A DNA stretch of 64,000 bases from Inia geoffrensis. Lineage: Eukaryota; Chordata; Mammalia; Artiodactyla; Iniidae. The stretch is taken from positions 72,772,784 through 72,836,783 of the forward strand of contig CM070910.1 in assembly GCA_036417435.1 (NCBI GenBank), given 5' to 3'. Both the position numbers and the translations under genes were made by a program. Shown in pieces: positions 48,507 through 61,659 of this stretch (position 1 is its first letter; the number at the start of each line of letters is the position of its first letter). The notes below the pieces were generated by a model, which had not been told where the DNA came from, made no database searches, and saw only the letters and a list, made by a program, of their open reading frames with translations.

Positions 48507-49374
48507 AGAAATCCGCACTACAATGAAGTCTCACTTCCCACCGCTAAAAGGGCCATCGAAAAATAGTGTAAAATCCAGAGAGGAAGAACAGGCCATGGAG
48601 AACAAGCAGCCTTGTTATGCTGATGGGCGGGATATAAATTGCTAACAGTCACTCAGCATAAGTGTATGGTGTTTCCTGGAACAAATTAAAAAACAAGCTA
48701 CAGAGCCCAGGGCACTTCCACTTATGGTGCTATGGATTCGGATAATTTAAATGAAAAAGACAAGGACACACCAAAGTTGGGGGCTGCTCTGTTTACGAGA
48801 ACCTTGCTTATGGTACAACTTTCATAGCCCAGAAAGAGAAAAATGGATATAGAACTTGTGGTACTTACCTACAATGGAATATCACTCAACAATAAAATCA
48901 ATGGCATCAGGACAGTAGCAGCATAAATGAGTGGATTTAGTTATGATGGTTCTAAGTGAAATAAGTCACACAAAAAAGGAAACATCATAAGATATCACTA
49001 ATACCAGGAATGTAAACACGGCTACACGTGAACTGCATTTCAAAATACAACAGAGTCTCACATTTACAAAATAAACTTATGCTTGCTTAAGGGGAAAGGA
49101 GAGTGGGGAGGCTGCATAAAACCAGAGGTTGACATTAGGACAGATACCATTCCATAAGCCAAATATATATTAGACAAGACCTACTCCTTGCTCAACCAAA
49201 TGGACTCAACACCCCGTATTCAAAACCTAGATATATACCTGACTATGAAGAAAATTAAAACCCATACATTTATAGGTCTCCATAAGAAAATCATTTGTGT
49301 ACAGCAGCATACACACAGCAGTGTCAATAAGCGAAATCCCCTTATAAAAATAAATTTTAAAAACAAAACACAAA
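48507..49374 (+). mobile_element. L1 3' end fragment, units 3-4
   Basis: Collinear with the fragment in units 2-3. Variants GGCGGGATATAAATTG and CTATGGATTCGG. The tail reads AAATTTTAAAAACAAAACAC. Confidence 0.82.
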
Positions 49375-50791
49375 GACTGTGAAATAGAGAGAAATGGTTA
49401 AATAATTCATTCAGAGCTTGCATCAAACTTGGATTTACCACCTCTACATCCACAGGTGGGGGAGATATAAGGCTGGACACTTGGGGCTGATAAGATTGGT
49501 GAGGTTTGGTGAGCGAATGCAGACCCTTTCATGTAATAGTGCATGGAACTCATTCCATGGTCCCAAATCTCCAGATTTAAGTGATTTACCCTTAAGCTAA
49601 AATATGCATGGAGAACCCAGAATACGGTCCACAAAGTGACCAAGCAAAATTTCTAAAACTCATCTCAATTTTCACCCCCTGGTACTCGGGTTCGCCATTC
49701 CAGATGCTTTATTAACACACTCCCCACTTGGAGAGTCAGTGCCTTTAACCTCTTGTTTGGGAAACTTTGCAATTTCTGTGGAAGATGAACAGGAATATGG
49801 AGAACCAATGAGAAACTAACTCTATGTCTTTGGACGGGCACATTGTACTCTGATTTCCCACGTGGAAGAAGTATTCAGCAAAGGCTCAGCGTGCCGTGCG
49901 GGAACCAGATTAGGGCCTGAAGCAATTCTTTGCCTTTGCGGTCAGCACACAAGAAGGCGAGTTGAACAAAGGAGCTTAGGGGCACTGTAATTCACAATCC
50001 TGCAGTTACAAATGACCACTATCATCCCAAAATTTATTGAAGGTAGGCTGTGAAGAGGACTTGAACATCAGGCAGAATTGCAGAAAACAGATAACAGGTG
50101 GTAGATTAGAATTGCTCTGAACGCATAGGAAAAGAGGCAGCACTTCGACAGCGATGCTCTTGGACAAAAAGGGCGTATGCGTTTTTATATGCGTTTTTTC
50201 CTGAATATATTCAGGAAAAAACGCATACGCCCTTTTTGGCCATCCAAGGAAGCTTGCAGTGCAAATCCGCACTACAATGAAGTCTCACTTCCCACCACTA
50301 AAAGGGCCGTCGAAAAATAGTGTAAAATCCAGAGAGGCAGAACAGGACATGGAGAACAAGCAGCCTTGTTATACTGATGTGCGGGATGTAAATTGCTAAC
50401 AGCCACTCAGCATAAGTGTATGGTGTTTCCTGGAACAAATTAAAAAACAAGCTACAGAGCCCAGGGCACTTCCACTTATGGTGCTATAGATTCGGATAAT
50501 TTAAATGAAAAAGACAAGGCCACACCAAAGTTGGGGGCTGCTCTGTTTACGAGAACCTTGTGTATGGTACAACTTTCATAGCCCAGAAAGAGAAAAATGG
50601 ATATAGAAGTTGTGGTACTTACCTACAATGGAATATCACTCAACAATAAAATCAATGGCATCGGGACAGTAGCAGCATAAATGAGTGGATTTAGTTATGA
50701 TGGTTCTAAGTGAAATAAGTCACACAAAAAAGGAAACATCATAAGATATCACTAATACCGGGAATGTAAACACGGCTACGCATGAACTGCA
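49038..50791 (+). repeat. Satellite unit 4 (first type)
   Basis: 1,754 bp. Starts with the variant TTTCAAAATACAACAG shared only with unit 6, and has AAACCTAGATATATACC in the 3' UTR where units 2 and 3 have TGCCTAGGAATATACC. Confidence 0.9.
50165..50238. repeat. Near-palindrome, unit 4
   Basis: Identical to the unit 2 copy. Confidence 0.9.
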
Positions 50792-51130
50792 TTACAAAAC
50801 ACAACAGAGTCTCACATTTACAAAATAAACTTATGCTTGCTTAAGGGGAAAGGTGAGCTGGGAGGCTGCATAAAACCAGAGGTTGACATTAGTACAGATA
50901 CCGCTCCATAATCCAAATATATATTAGACAAGACCTAATCTTCGCTCAACGAAATGTACTCAACACACCTTAAACAATGCCTAGGAATATACCTCAGTAC
51001 AAAGAAACTTAAAACCCATATATTTATAGGTCTCCGTAAGAGAATCATGTGTGTGTAAAACAGCATAAACACAGCAGTGAATATAAGGTAAATCCCATTA
51101 TAAAAATAAATTTAAAAAACAAAACACAAA
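50260..51130 (+). mobile_element. L1 3' end fragment, units 4-5
   Basis: Appears identical to the fragment at 46,750-47,620 (offset 3,510 bp). Confidence 0.82.
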
Positions 51131-52547
51131 GAATGTGAAATAGAGAGAAATTGTTAAATAATTCATTCAGAGCTTGCATCAAACTTGGATTTACCACCTC
51201 TACATCCACAGGTGGGGGAGATATAAGGCTGGACACTTGGGTCTAATAAGATTGGTGAGGTTTGGTGAGTGAATGCAGACCCTTTCATGTAATAGTGTAT
51301 GGTACTCATTCCATGGTCCCAAATCTCCAGATTTAAGTGATTTATCCTTAAGCTAAAATATGTATGGAGAACCCAGAATACGGTCCATAAAGTGACCAAG
51401 CAAAATTTCTAAAACTCATCTCAATTTTCACCCCCTGGTACTCGGGTTCGCCATTCTAGATGCTTTAATAACACACTCCCCACTTGGAGAGTCAGTGCCT
51501 TTAACCTCTTGTTTGGGAAACTTTGCAATTTCTGCGGAAGATGAACAGGAATATGGAGAACCAATGAGCAAACAACTCTATGTCTTTGGACAGGGACATT
51601 GTACTCTGATTTCCGACGTGGAAGAAGTATTCAGCAAAGGCTCAGCGTGCCGTGCGGGAACCAGATTAGGGCCTGAAGCAATTCTTTGCTTTTGCGGTCA
51701 GCACACAAGAAGGCGAGTTGAACAAAGGAGCTTAGGGGCACTGTAATTCACAATCCTGCAGTTACAAATGACCACTATCATCCCAAAATTTATTGAAGGT
51801 AGGCTGTGAAGACGACTTGAACATGAGGCAGAATTGCAGAAAACAGATAACAGGTGGTAGATTAGAATTGCTCTGAAAGCATAGGAAAAGAGGCAGCACT
51901 TCGACAGTGATGCACTTGGACAAAAAGGGCGTATGCGTTTTTATATGCGTTTTTTCCTGAATATATTCAGGAGAAAACGCATACGCACTTTTTGGCCATC
52001 CAAGGAAGCCTGCAGTAGAAATCCGCACTACAATGAAGTCTCACTTCCCACCGCTAAAAGGGCCATCGAAAAATAGTGTAAAATCCAGAGAGGAAGAACA
52101 GGCCATGGAGAACAAGCAGCCTTGTTATGCTGATGGGCGGGATATAAATTGCTAACAGTCACTCAGCATAAGTGTATGGTGTTTCCTGGAACAAATTAAA
52201 AAACAAGCTACAGAGCCCAGGGCACTTCCACTTATGGTGCTATGGATTCGGATAATTTAAATGAAAAAGACAAGGACACACCAAAGTTGGGGGCTGCTCT
52301 GTTTACGAGAACCTTGCTTATGGTACAACTTTCATAGCCCAGAAAGAGAAAAATGGATATAGAACTTGTGGTACTTACCTACAATGGAATATCACTCAAC
52401 AATAAAATCAATGGCATCAGGACAGTAGCAGCATAAATGAGTGGATTTAGTTATGATGGTTCTAAGTGAAATAAGTCACACAAAAAAGGAAACATCATAA
52501 GATATCACTAATACCAGGAATGTAAACACGGCTACACGTGAACTGCA
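50792..52547 (+). repeat. Satellite unit 5 (second type)
   Basis: 1,756 bp. No difference from unit 3 was seen at the positions compared, including private variants GGCGGGATATAAATTG and AGTATTCAGCAAAGGC. Confidence 0.9.
51921..51994. repeat. Near-palindrome, unit 5
   Basis: Identical to the unit 3 copy. Confidence 0.88.
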
Positions 52548-52884
52548 TTTCAAAATACAACAGAGTCTCACATTTACAAAATAAACTTATGCTTGCTTAA
52601 GGGGAAAGGAGAGTGGGGAGGCTGCATAAAACCAGAGGTTGACATTAGGACAGATACCATTCCATAAGCCAAATATATATTAGACAAGACCTACTCCTTG
52701 CTCAACCAAATGGACTCAACACCCCGTATTCAAAACCTAGATATATACCTGACTATGAAGAAAATTAAAACCCATACATTTATAGGTCTCCATAAGAAAA
52801 TCATTTGTGTACAGCAGCATACACACAGCAGTGTCAATAAGCGAAATCCCCTTATAAAAATAAATTTTAAAAACAAAACACAAA
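52017..52884 (+). mobile_element. L1 3' end fragment, units 5-6
   Basis: Appears identical to the fragment at 48,507-49,374 (offset 3,510 bp). Confidence 0.82.
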
Positions 52885-54302
52885 GACTGTGAAATAGAGA
52901 GAAATGGTTAAATAATTCATTCAGAGCTTGCATCAAACTTGGATTTACCACCTCTACATCCACAGGTGGGGGAGATATAAGGCTGGACACTTGGGGCTGA
53001 TAAGATTGGTGAGGTTTGGTGAGCAAATGCAGACCCTTTCATGTAATAGTGCATGGTACTCATTCCATGGTACCAAATCTCCAGGTTTAAGTGATTTATC
53101 CTTAAGCTAAAATGTGCATGGAGAACCCAGAATATGGTCCACAAAGTGACCAAGCAAAATTTCTAAAACTCATCTCAAATTTCACCCCCTGGTACTCGGG
53201 TTCGCCATTCCAGATGCTTTATTAACACACTCCCCACTTGGAGAGTCAGTGCCTTTAACCTCTTGTTTGGGAAACTTTGCAATTTCTGTGGAAGATGAAC
53301 AGGAATATGGAGAACCAATGAGAAACTAACTCTATGTCTTTGGACGGGCACATTGTACTCTGATTTCCCACGTGGAAGAAGTATTCAGCAAAGGCTCAGC
53401 GTGCCGTGCGGGAACCAGATGAGGGCCTGAAGCAATTCTTTGCTTTTGCGGTCAGCACACAAGAAGGCGAGTTGAACAAAGGAGCTTAGGGGCACTGTAA
53501 TTCACAATCCTGCAGTTACAAATGACCACTATCATCCCAAAATTTATTGAAGGTAGGCTGTGAAGAGGACTTGAACATGAGGCAGAATTGCAGAAAACAG
53601 ATAACAGGTGGTAGATTAGAATTGCTCTGAACGCATAGGAAAAGAGGCAGCACTTCGACAGTGATGTGCTTGGACAAAAAGGGCGTATGCGTTATTATAT
53701 GCGTTTTTTCCTGAATATATTCAGGAAAAAACGCATACGCCCTTTTTGGCCATCCAAGGAAGCCTGCAGTGGAAATCCGCACTACAATGAAGTCTCACTT
53801 CCCACCACTAAAAGGGCCGTCGAAAAATAGTGTAAAATCCAGAGAGGCAGAACAGGCCATGGAGAACAAGCAGCCTTGTTATACTGATGGGCGGGATGTA
53901 AATTGCTAACAGCCACTCAGCATAAGTGTATGGTGTTTCTTGGAACAAATTAAAAAACAAGCTACAGAGCCCAGGGCACTTCCACTTACGGTGCTATTGA
54001 TTCGGATAATTTAAATGAAAAAGACAAGGCCACACCAAAGTTGGGGGCTGCTCTGTTTACGAGAACCTTGTGTATGGTACAACTTTCATAGCCCAGAAAG
54101 AGAAAAATGGATATAGAAGTTGTGGTACTTACCTACAATGGAATATCACTCAACAATAAAATCAATGGCATCGGGACAGTAGCAGCATAAATGAGTGGAT
54201 ATAGTTATGATGGTTCTAAGTGAAATAAGTCACACAAAAAAAGGAAACATCATAAGATATCACTAATACCGGGAATGTAAACACGGCTACGCATGAACTG
54301 CA
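52548..54302 (+). repeat. Satellite unit 6 (first type, transition unit)
   Basis: 1,755 bp. Up to about 53,023 it equals unit 4; from 53,024 (GAGCAAATGC instead of GAGCGAATGC) it carries the variants of units 8 and 10. The boundary between the two dimer families runs through it. Confidence 0.9.
53675..53748. repeat. Near-palindrome, unit 6
   Basis: Insertion reads GCGTTATTATATGCG; arms otherwise pair perfectly. Confidence 0.9.
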
Positions 54303-54641
54303 TTACAAAACACAACAGAGTCTCACATTTACAAAATAAACTTATCCTTGCTTAAGGGGAATGGTGAGCTGGGAGGCTGCATAAAACCAGAGGTTGACAT
54401 TAGTACAGATACCGTTCCATAAGCTAAGTATATATTAGACAAGACATACTCCTTGCTCAATGAAATGGACTTAACACCCCTTAATCAATGCCTAGGAATA
54501 CACCTGAGTACAAAGAAACATAAAACCCATATATTTATAGGTCTCCATAAGAGATTCATGTGTGTGTACAACAGCATAAACACAGCAGTGAATATAAGGT
54601 AAATCCCATTATAAAAATAAATTTAAAAATCAAAACACAAA
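53770..54641 (+). mobile_element. L1 3' end fragment, units 6-7
   Basis: Second-family version with GTGCTATTGATTCGG and a longer A run in CACACAAAAAAAGG. Ends AAATTTAAAAATCAAAACAC. Confidence 0.82.
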
Positions 54642-56058
54642 GACTGTGAAATAGAGAGAAATTGTTAAATAATTCATCCAGAGCTTGCATCAAACTTGGA
54701 TTTACCACCTCTACATCCACAGGTGGGGGAGATATAAGGCTGGACACTTGGGGTTGATAAGATTGGTGAGGTTTGGTGAGTGAATGCAGACCCTTTCATG
54801 TAATAGTGTATGGTACTCATTCCATGGTCCCAAATCTCCAGATTTAAGTGATTTATCCTTAAGCTAAAATATGCATGGAGAACCCAGAATACGGTCCACA
54901 AAGTGACCAAGCAAAATTTCTAAAACTCATCTCAATTTTCATCCCCTGGTACTCGGGTTCGCCATTCCAGATGCTTTATTAACACACTCCCCACTTGGAG
55001 AGTCAGTGCCTTTAACCTCTTGTTTGGGAAACTTTGCAATTTCTGCGGAAGATGAACAGGAATATGGAGAACCAATGAGCAACCAACTCTATGTCTTTGG
55101 ACGGGCACATTGTACTCTGATTTCCCACGTGGAAGAAGGATTCAGCAAAGGCTCAGCGTGCTGTGTGGGAACCAGATTAGGGCCTGAAGCAATTCTTTGC
55201 TTTTGCGGTCAGCACACAAGAAGGCGAGTTGAACAAAGGAGCTTAGGGGCACTGTAATTCACAATCCTGCAGTTACAAATGACCACTATCATCCCAAAAT
55301 TTATTGAAGGTAGGCTGTGAAGAGGACTTGAACATGAGACAGAATTGCAGAAAACAGATAACAGGTGGTAGATTAAAATTGCTCTGAAAGCACAGGAAAA
55401 GAGGCAGCACTTCGACAGTGATGCACTTGGACAAAAAGGGCGTATGCGTTTTTATATGCTTTTTTTCCTGAATATATTCAGGAGAAAACGCATACGCCCT
55501 TTTTGGCCATCCAAGGAAGCCTGCAGTGGAAATCCGCACTACAATGAAGTCTCACTTCCCACCGCTAAAATGGCCGTCAAAACATAGTGTAAAATCCAGA
55601 GAGGCAGAACAGGCCATGGAGAGCAAGCAGCCTTGTTATGCTGATGGGCGGGATGTAAATTGCTAACAGTCACTCAGCATAAGTGTATGGTGCTTCCTGG
55701 AACAAATTAAAAAACAAGCTACAGAGCCCAGGGCACTTCCACTTATGGTGCTATGGATTCAGATAATTTAAATGAAAAAGACAAGGCCACACCGAAGTTT
55801 GGGGCTGCTCTGTTTACGAGAACCTTGTGTATGGTACAACTTTCATAGCCCAGAAAGAGAAAAATGGATATAGAAGTTGTGGTACTTACCTACAATGGAA
55901 TATCACTCAACAGTAAAATCAATGGCATCGGGACAGTAGCAGCATAAATGAGTGGATTTAGGTATGATGGTTCTAAGTGAAATAAGTCACACAGAAAATG
56001 AAACATCATAAGATATCACTAATACCAGGAATGTAAACACGGCTACGCATGAACTGCA
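54303..56058 (+). repeat. Satellite unit 7 (second type, second family)
   Basis: 1,756 bp. Carries GTGCTGTGTGGGAACC and GGAAGAAGGATTCAGC, which distinguish units 7, 9 and 11 from units 3 and 5. Private change AACATGAGACAG at 55,332. Confidence 0.9.
55432..55505. repeat. Near-palindrome, unit 7
   Basis: Left inner arm changed to ATGCTTTTTTTCC and right arm AGGAGAAAACGC, so the inner stem has two mismatches. Confidence 0.88.
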
Positions 56059-56392
56059 TTACAAAACACAACAGTCTCACATTTACAAAAGAAACGTATG
56101 CTTTCTTAAGGGGAAAGGAGAGTGGGGAGGCTGCATAAAACCAGAGGTTGACATTAGGACAGATACCATTCCATAAGCCAAATATATATTAGACAAGACC
56201 TACTCCTTGCTCAACCAAATGGACTCAACACCCCGTATTCAAAACCTAGATATATACCTGACTATGAAGAAAATTAAAACCCATACATTTATAGGTCTCC
56301 ATAAGAAAATCATTTGTGTACAGCAGCATACACACAGCAGTGTAAATAAGCGAAATCCCCTTATAAAAATAAATTTTAAAAACAAAACACAA
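55527..56392 (+). mobile_element. L1 3' end fragment, units 7-8
   Basis: Begins AATCCGCACTACAATGAAG after the palindrome. Carries ATGGATTCAGATAATTT and CACACCGAAGTTTGG, shared with units 9 and 11. Confidence 0.82.
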
Positions 56393-57811
56393 AGACTGTG
56401 AAATAGAGAGAAATGGTTAAATAATTCATTCAGAGCTTGCATCAAACTTGGATTTACCACCTCTACATCCACAGGTGGGGGAGATATAAGGCTGGACACT
56501 TGGGGCTGATAAGATTGGTGAGGTTTGGTGAGCAAATGCAGACCCTTTCATGTAATAGTGCATGGTACTCATTCCATGGTACCAAATCTCCAGGTTTAAG
56601 TGATTTATCCTTAAGCTAAAATGTGCATGGAGAACCCAGAATATGGTCCACAAAGTGACCAAGCAAAATTTCTAAAACTCATCTCAAATTTCACCCCCTG
56701 GTACTCGGGTTCGCCATTCCAGATGCTTTATTAACACACTCCCCACTTGGAGAGTCAGTGCCTTTAACCTCTTGTTTGGGAAACTTTGCAATTTCTGTGG
56801 AAGATGAACAGGAATATGGAGAACCAATGAGAAACTAACTCTATGTCTTTGGACGGGCACATTGTACTCTGATTTCCCACGTGGAAGAAGTATTCAGCAA
56901 AGGCTCAGCGTGCCGTGCGGGAACCAGATGAGGGCCTGAAGCAATTCTTTGCTTTTGCGGTCAGCACACAAGAAGGCGAGTTGAACAAAGGAGCTTAGGG
57001 GCACTGTAATTCACAATCCTGCAGTTACAAATGACCACTATCATCCCAAAATTTATTGAAGGTAGGCTGTGAAGAGGACTTGAACATGAGGCAGAATTGC
57101 AGAAAACAGATAACAGGTGGTAGATTAGAATTGCTCTGAACGCATAGGAAAAGAGGCAGCACTTCGACAGTGATGCGCTTGGACAAAAAGGGCGTATGCT
57201 TTATTATATGCGTTTTTTCCTGAATATATTCAGGAAAAAACGCATACGCCCTTTTTGGCCATCCAAGGAAGCCTGCAGTGGAAATCCGCACTACAATGAA
57301 GTCTCACTTCCCACCACTAAAAGGGCCGTCGAAAAATAGTGTAAAATCCAGAGAGGCAGAACAGGCCATGGAGAACAAGCAGCCTTGTTATACTGATGGG
57401 CGGGATGTAAATTGCTAACAGCCACTCAGCATAAGTGTATGGTGTTTCCTGGAACAAATTAAAAAACAAGCTACAGAGCCCAGGGCACTTCCACTTATGG
57501 TGCTATTGATTCGGATAATTTAAATGAAAAAGACAAAGCCACACCAAAGTTGGGGGCTGCTCTGTTTACAAGAACCTTGTGTATGGTACAACTTTCATAG
57601 CCCAGAAAGAGAAAAATGGATATAGAAGTTGTGGTACTTACCTACAATGGAATATCACTCAACAATAAAATCAATGGCATCGGGACAGTAGCAGCATAAA
57701 TGAGTGGATATAGTTATGATGGTTCTAAGTGAAATAAGTCACACAAAAAAAGGAAACATCATAAGATATCACTAATACCGGGAATGTAAACACGGCTACG
57801 CATGAACTGCA
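56059..57811 (+). repeat. Satellite unit 8 (first type, second family)
   Basis: 1,753 bp. Starts TTACAAAACACAACAGTCTCAC without the AG found in most units and has AAAAGAAACGTATGC downstream, both shared with unit 10. Confidence 0.9.
57184..57257. repeat. Near-palindrome, unit 8
   Basis: Outer left arm reads GTATGCTTTATTATATGCG; inner stem perfect. Confidence 0.88.
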
Positions 57812-58150
57812 TTACAAAACACAACAGAGTCTCACATTTACAAAATAAACTTATCCTTGCTTAAGGGGAATGGTGAGCTGGGAGGCTGCATAAAACCAGA
57901 GGTTGACATTAGTACAGATACCGTTCCATAAGCTAAGTATATATTAGACAAGACATACTCCTTGCTCAACGAAATGGACTTAACACCCCTTAATCAATGC
58001 CTAGGAATACACCTGAGTACAAAGAAACATAAAACCCATATATTTATAGGTCTCCGTAAGAGATTCATGTGTGTGTACAACAGCATAAACACAGCAGTGA
58101 ATATAAGGTAAATCCCATTATAAAAATAAATTTAAAAATCAAAACACAAA
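57279..58150 (+). mobile_element. L1 3' end fragment, units 8-9
   Basis: Copy of 53,770-54,641 at an offset of 3,509 bp, with private changes such as GTTTACAAGAACC (57,564). Confidence 0.82.
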
Positions 58151-59567
58151 GACTGTGAAATAGAGAGAAATTGTTAAATAATTCATCCAGAGCTTGCATC
58201 AAACTTGGATTTACCACCTCTACATCCACAGGTGGGGGAGATATAAGGCTGGACACTTGGGGTTGATAAGATTGGTGAGGTTTGGTGAGTGAATGCAGAC
58301 CCTTTCATGTAATAGTGTATGGTACTCATTCCATGGTCCCAAATCTCCAGATTTAAGTGATTTATCCTTAAGCTAAAATATGCATGGAGAACCCAGAATA
58401 CGGTCCACAAAGTGACCAAGCAAAATTTCTAAAACTCATCTCAATTTTCATCCCCTGGTACTCGGGTTCGCCATTCCAGATGCTTTATTAACACACTCTC
58501 CACTTGGAGAGTCAGTGCCTTTAACCTCTTGTTTGGGAAACTTTGCAATTTCTGCGGAAGATGAACAGGAATATGGAGAACCAATGAGCAACCAACTCTA
58601 TGTCTTTGGACGGGCACATTGTACTCTGATTTCCCACGTGGAAGAAGGATTCAGCAAAGGCTCAGCGTGCTGTGTGGGAACCAGATTAGGGCCTGAAGCA
58701 ATTCTTTGCCTTTGCGGTCAGCACACAAGAAGGCGAGTTGAACAAAGGAGCTTAGGGGCACTGTAATTCACAATCCTGCAGTTACAAATGACCACTATCA
58801 TCCCAAAATTTATTGAAGGTAGGCTGTGAAGAGGACTTGAACATGAGGCAGAATTGCAGAAAACAGATAACAGGTGGTAGATTAAAATTGCTCTGAAAGC
58901 ACAGGAAAAGAGGCAGCACTTCGACAGTGATGCACTTGGACAAAAAGGGCGTATGCGTTTTTATATGCTTTTTTTCCTGAATATATTCAGGAGAAAACGC
59001 ATACGCCCTTTTTGGCCATCCAAGGAAGCCTGCAGTGGAAATCCGCACTACAATGAAGTCTCACTTCCCACCGCTAAAATGGCCGTCAAAACATAGTGTA
59101 AAATACAGAGAGGCAGAACAGGCCATGGAGAGCAAGCAGCCTTGTTATGCTGATGGGCGGGATGTAAATTGCTAACAGTCACTCAGCATAAGTGTATGGT
59201 GCTTCCTGGAACAAATTAAAAAACAAGCTACAGAGCCCAGGGCACTTCCACTTATGGTGCTATGGATTCAGATAATTTAAATGAAAAAGACAAGGCCACA
59301 CCGAAGTTTGGGGCTGCTCTGTATACGAGAACCTTGCGTATGGTACAACTTTCATAGCCCAGAAAGAGAAAAATGGATATAGAAGTTGTGGTACTTACCT
59401 ACAATGGAATATCACTCAACAGTAAAATCAATGGCATCGGGACAGTAGCAGCATAAATGAGTGGATTTAGGTATGATGGTTCTAAGTGAAATAAGTCACA
59501 CAGAAAATGAAACATCATAAGATATCACTAATACCAAGAATGTAAACACGGCTACGCATGAACTGCA
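57812..59567 (+). repeat. Satellite unit 9 (second type, second family)
   Basis: 1,756 bp. Shares CTGTATACGAGAACCTTGCG with unit 11, whereas unit 7 has CTGTTTACGAGAACCTTGTG, so units 9 and 11 share a more recent parent. Confidence 0.9.
58941..59014. repeat. Near-palindrome, unit 9
   Basis: Same as unit 7. Confidence 0.88.
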
Positions 59568-59901
59568 TTACAAAACACAACAGTCTCACATTTACAAAAG
59601 AAACGTATGCTTTCTTAAGGGGAAAGGAGAGTGGGGAGGCTGCATAAAACCAGAGGTTGACATTAGGACAGATACCATTCCATAAGCCAAATATATATTA
59701 GACAAGACCTACTCCTTGCTCAACCAAATGGACTCAACACCCCGTATTCAAAACCTAGATATATACCTGACTATGAAGAAAATTAAAACCCATACATTTA
59801 TAGGTCTCCATAAGAAAATCATTTGTGTACAGCAGCATACACACAGCAGTGTAAATAAGCGAAATCCCCTTATAAAAATAAATTTTAAAAACAAAACACA
59901 A
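59036..59901 (+). mobile_element. L1 3' end fragment, units 9-10
   Basis: Copy of 55,527-56,392 at an offset of 3,509 bp; private AAAATACAGAG at 59,100. Confidence 0.82.
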
Positions 59902-61320
59902 AGACTGTGAAATAGAGAGAAATGGTTAAATAATTCATTCAGAGCTTGCATCAAACTTGGATTTACCACCTCTACATCCACAGGTGGGGGAGATATAAGG
60001 CTGGACACTTGGGGCTGATAAGATTGGTGAGGTTTGGTGAGCAAATGCAGACCCTTTCATGTAATAGTGCATGGTACTCATTCCATGGTACCAAATCTCC
60101 AGGTTTAAGTGATTTATCCTTAAGCTAAAATGTGCATGGAGAACCCAGAATATGGTCCACAAAGTGACCAAGCAAAATTTCTAAAACTCATCTCAAATTT
60201 CACCCCCTGGTACTCGGGTTCGCCATTCCAGATGCTTTATTAACACACTCCCCACTTGGAGAGTCAGTGCCTTTAACCTCTTGTTTGGGAAACTTTGCAA
60301 TTTCTGTGGAAGATGAACAGGAATATGGAGAACCAATGAGAAACTAACTCTATGTCTTTGGACGGGCACATTGTACTCTGATTTCCCACGTGGAAGAAGT
60401 ATTCAGCAAAGGCTCAGCGTGCCGTGCGGGAACCAGATGAGGGCCTGAAGCAATTCTTTGCTTTTGCGGTCAGCACACAAGAAGGCGAGTTGAACAAAGG
60501 AGCTTAGGGGCACTGTAATTCACAATCCTGCAGTTACAAATGAACACTATCATCCCAAAATTTATTGAAGGTAGGCTGTGAAGAGGACTTGAACATGAGG
60601 CAGAATTGCAGAAAACAGATAACAGGTGGTAGATTAGAATTGCTCTGAACGCATAGGAAAAGAGGCAGCACTTCAACAGTGATGTGCTTGGACAAAAAGG
60701 GCGTATGCGTTATTATATGCATTTTTTCCTGAATATATTCAGGAAAAAACGCATACGCCCTTTTTGGCCATCCAAGGAAGCCTGCAGTGGAAATCCGCAC
60801 TACAATGAAGTCTCACTTCCCACCACTAAAAGGGCCGTCGAAAAATAGTGTAAAATCCAGAGAGGCAGAACAGGCCATGGAGAACAAGCAGCCTTGTTAT
60901 ACTGATGGGCGGGATGTAAATTGCTAACAGCCACTCAGCATAAGTGTATGGTGTTTCCTGGAACAAATTAAAAAACAAGCTACAGAGCCCAGGGCACTTC
61001 CACTTATGGTGCTATTGATTCGGATAATTTAAATGAAAAAGACAAGGCCACACCAAAGTTGGGGGCTGCTCTGTTTACGAGAACCTTGTGTATGGTACAA
61101 CTTTCATAGCCCAGAAAGAGAAAAATGGATATAGAAGTTGTGGTACTTACCTACAATGGAATATCACTCAACAATAAAATCAATGGCATCGGGACAGTAG
61201 CAGCATAAATGAGTGGATATAGTTATGATGGTTCTAAGTGAAATAAGTCACACAAAAAAAGGAAACATCATAAGGTATCACTAATACCGGGAATGTAAAC
61301 ACGGCTACGCATGAACTGCA
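59568..61320 (+). repeat. Satellite unit 10 (first type, second family)
   Basis: 1,753 bp. Private changes include AATGAACACTATC (60,539) and ATATGCATTTTTTCC in the palindrome insertion. Confidence 0.9.
60693..60766. repeat. Near-palindrome, unit 10
   Basis: Left inner arm ATATGCATTTTTTCC has one private mismatch. Confidence 0.88.
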
Positions 61321-61659
61321 TTACAAAACACAACAGAGTCTCACATTTACAAAATAAACTTATCCTTGCTTAAGGGGAATGGTGAGCTGGGAGGCTGCAT
61401 AAAACCAGAGGTTGACATTAGTACAGATACCGTTCCATAAGCTAAGTATATATTAGACAAGACATACTCCTTGCTCAACGAAATGGACTTAACACCCCTT
61501 AATCAATGCCTAGGAATACACCTGAGTACAAAGAAACATAAAACCCATATATTTATAGGTCTCCGTAAGAGATTCATGTGTGTGTACAACAGCATAAACA
61601 CAGCAGTGAATATAAGGTAAATCCCATTATAAAAATAAATTTAAAAATCAAAACACAAA
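60788..61659 (+). mobile_element. L1 3' end fragment, units 10-11
   Basis: Copy of 57,279-58,150; private ATAAGGTATCACTAATACC near 61,271. Confidence 0.82.

Larger units (their letters stand above)
47282..49037 (+). repeat. Satellite unit 3 (second type)
   Basis: 1,756 bp, apparently identical to unit 5 at an offset of 3,510 bp. Holds an 83-codon open frame in the body and AGGAGAAAACGCATACGCAC in the right arm of the palindrome. Confidence 0.9.
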
